The translations under genes were made by a program, and so were the position numbers. The notes under the pieces are model-generated. The model was not told where the DNA came from, did no database searches, and was given only the letters and a program-made list of their open reading frames with translations. A DNA stretch of 64,000 bases. Source: Comamonadaceae bacterium. Its GTDB lineage: Bacteria; Pseudomonadota; Gammaproteobacteria; Burkholderiales; Burkholderiaceae_C. Location: contig JAIXUC010000003.1 in NCBI GenBank assembly GCA_027483665.1, forward strand, positions 91,699 through 155,698. The letters are read 5' to 3'. Positions 63,787 through 64,000 of the stretch are shown one piece after another (the stretch's first letter is position 1; each line of letters opens with the position of its first letter).

Positions 63787-63913
63787 AGATACCCTCGACA
63801 TGCTAGGCTCAATGCACAAGTTAGCATATGCAAAACGGAACTTGAAAATAGCTTGCCGTCGACCATCAAAACGTCAACGCGACCAAAATTTCTCTGTGTC
63901 AAGCGATAAATGC

Positions 63914-63944
63914 ACAACGCCCGATCATTTTGACCGGGCGTTGT
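63914..63944 (-). terminator. Terminator of the rRNA operon
   Basis: A perfect 10-bp stem (ACAACGCCCG/CGGGCGTTGT) with an 11-base loop lies 12 bases downstream of the 5S 3' end on the minus strand. The following sequence has only a short T run, but such stems are usual after rrn operons. Confidence 0.85.
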
Positions 63945-63955
63945 GGCTGGATGGA

Positions 63956-64000
63956 GCCTGACGATGACCTACTTTCACACGGGAATCCGCACTATCATCG
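63956..64000 (-). rRNA. rrf: 5S ribosomal RNA, 3' end (cut by the right edge)
   Basis: Read on the minus strand from the edge, CGATGATAGTGCGGATTCCC then GTGTGAAAGTAGGTCATCGTCAGGC in parts matches the 3' third of beta-proteobacterial 5S rRNA. The rest, with 23S and 16S, should lie beyond the right end. Confidence 0.93.

Overview
The window is a 64 kb piece of a GC-rich betaproteobacterial chromosome, most likely Burkholderiales and near the Comamonadaceae. This rests on the tyrS / M23 peptidase / anmK / erpA order, an ahcY-tlyA-metF operon behind a SAH riboswitch, a LiuR-type leucine catabolism regulon with can and aceK embedded in it, a double-length UvrA, and the 5S rRNA 3' end at the right edge. 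No taxon was confirmed by search. Most genes lie on the minus strand.

Layout: 0-1.7 kb holds the end of phoH, ybeY and a cation diffusion facilitator. 1.7-6.3 kb holds tyrS, a cell-wall M23 peptidase, anmK (anhydro-muropeptide recycling) and erpA. 6.5-8.6 kb holds a bactofilin with a membrane coiled-coil partner, a strong terminator, then rpsI and rplM with a sigma70-type promoter. 8.8-13.2 kb holds rlmJ and the methyl-cycle operon ahcY-tlyA-metF. 13.4-17.1 kb is a plus-strand run: prfC, a HAD phosphatase, an EamA exporter and a 71-residue membrane protein. 17.1-19.1 kb is a heparinase II/III-like secreted protein. 19.1-19.8 kb has no gene but is dense in tandem and inverted repeats. 19.8-25.5 kb is one enormous tandem-duplicated uvrA. 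25.6-30.2 kb holds a patatin lipase, an exonuclease / DUF294-CBS nucleotidyltransferase pair, and a Phd/VapC toxin-antitoxin module.

30.4-48.4 kb is the metabolic core. Two minus-strand units (liuB-liuC-liuD-ghrA-like-liuE and downstream genes; liuR-thioesterase-liuA-can-aceK-thiolase-acyl-CoA dehydrogenase-rhodanese) make a complete route from isovaleryl-CoA to acetoacetate plus acetyl-CoA. Each unit is preceded by the same perfect 22-bp inverted motif, the likely LiuR operator. Carbonic anhydrase (bicarbonate for methylcrotonyl-CoA carboxylase) and AceK (opens the glyoxylate shunt) fit a ketogenic programme. A Ser/Thr kinase is divergent from liuB and shares that operator region. Two non-coding repeats have invaded this core: a palindromic repeat kept in frame inside liuD, and a 268-bp MITE-like element that supplies the thiolase stop codon.

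48.5-57.4 kb is a tight envelope/translation operon: GNAT, corC, lnt, glyQ, glyS, gmhB, plsC and a zinc hydrolase. 57.5-61.5 kb holds hppD, a membrane-anchored alpha/beta hydrolase and two coupled genes (an unknown protein and an MBL-fold hydrolase) that look less GC-rich. 61.5-63.8 kb is decayed DNA with an IS3-family element carrying three in-frame stops. The right end is an rRNA operon terminator and the 3' end of 5S rRNA on the minus strand.

No CRISPR array, tRNA gene, prophage or dedicated defence island was recognised.
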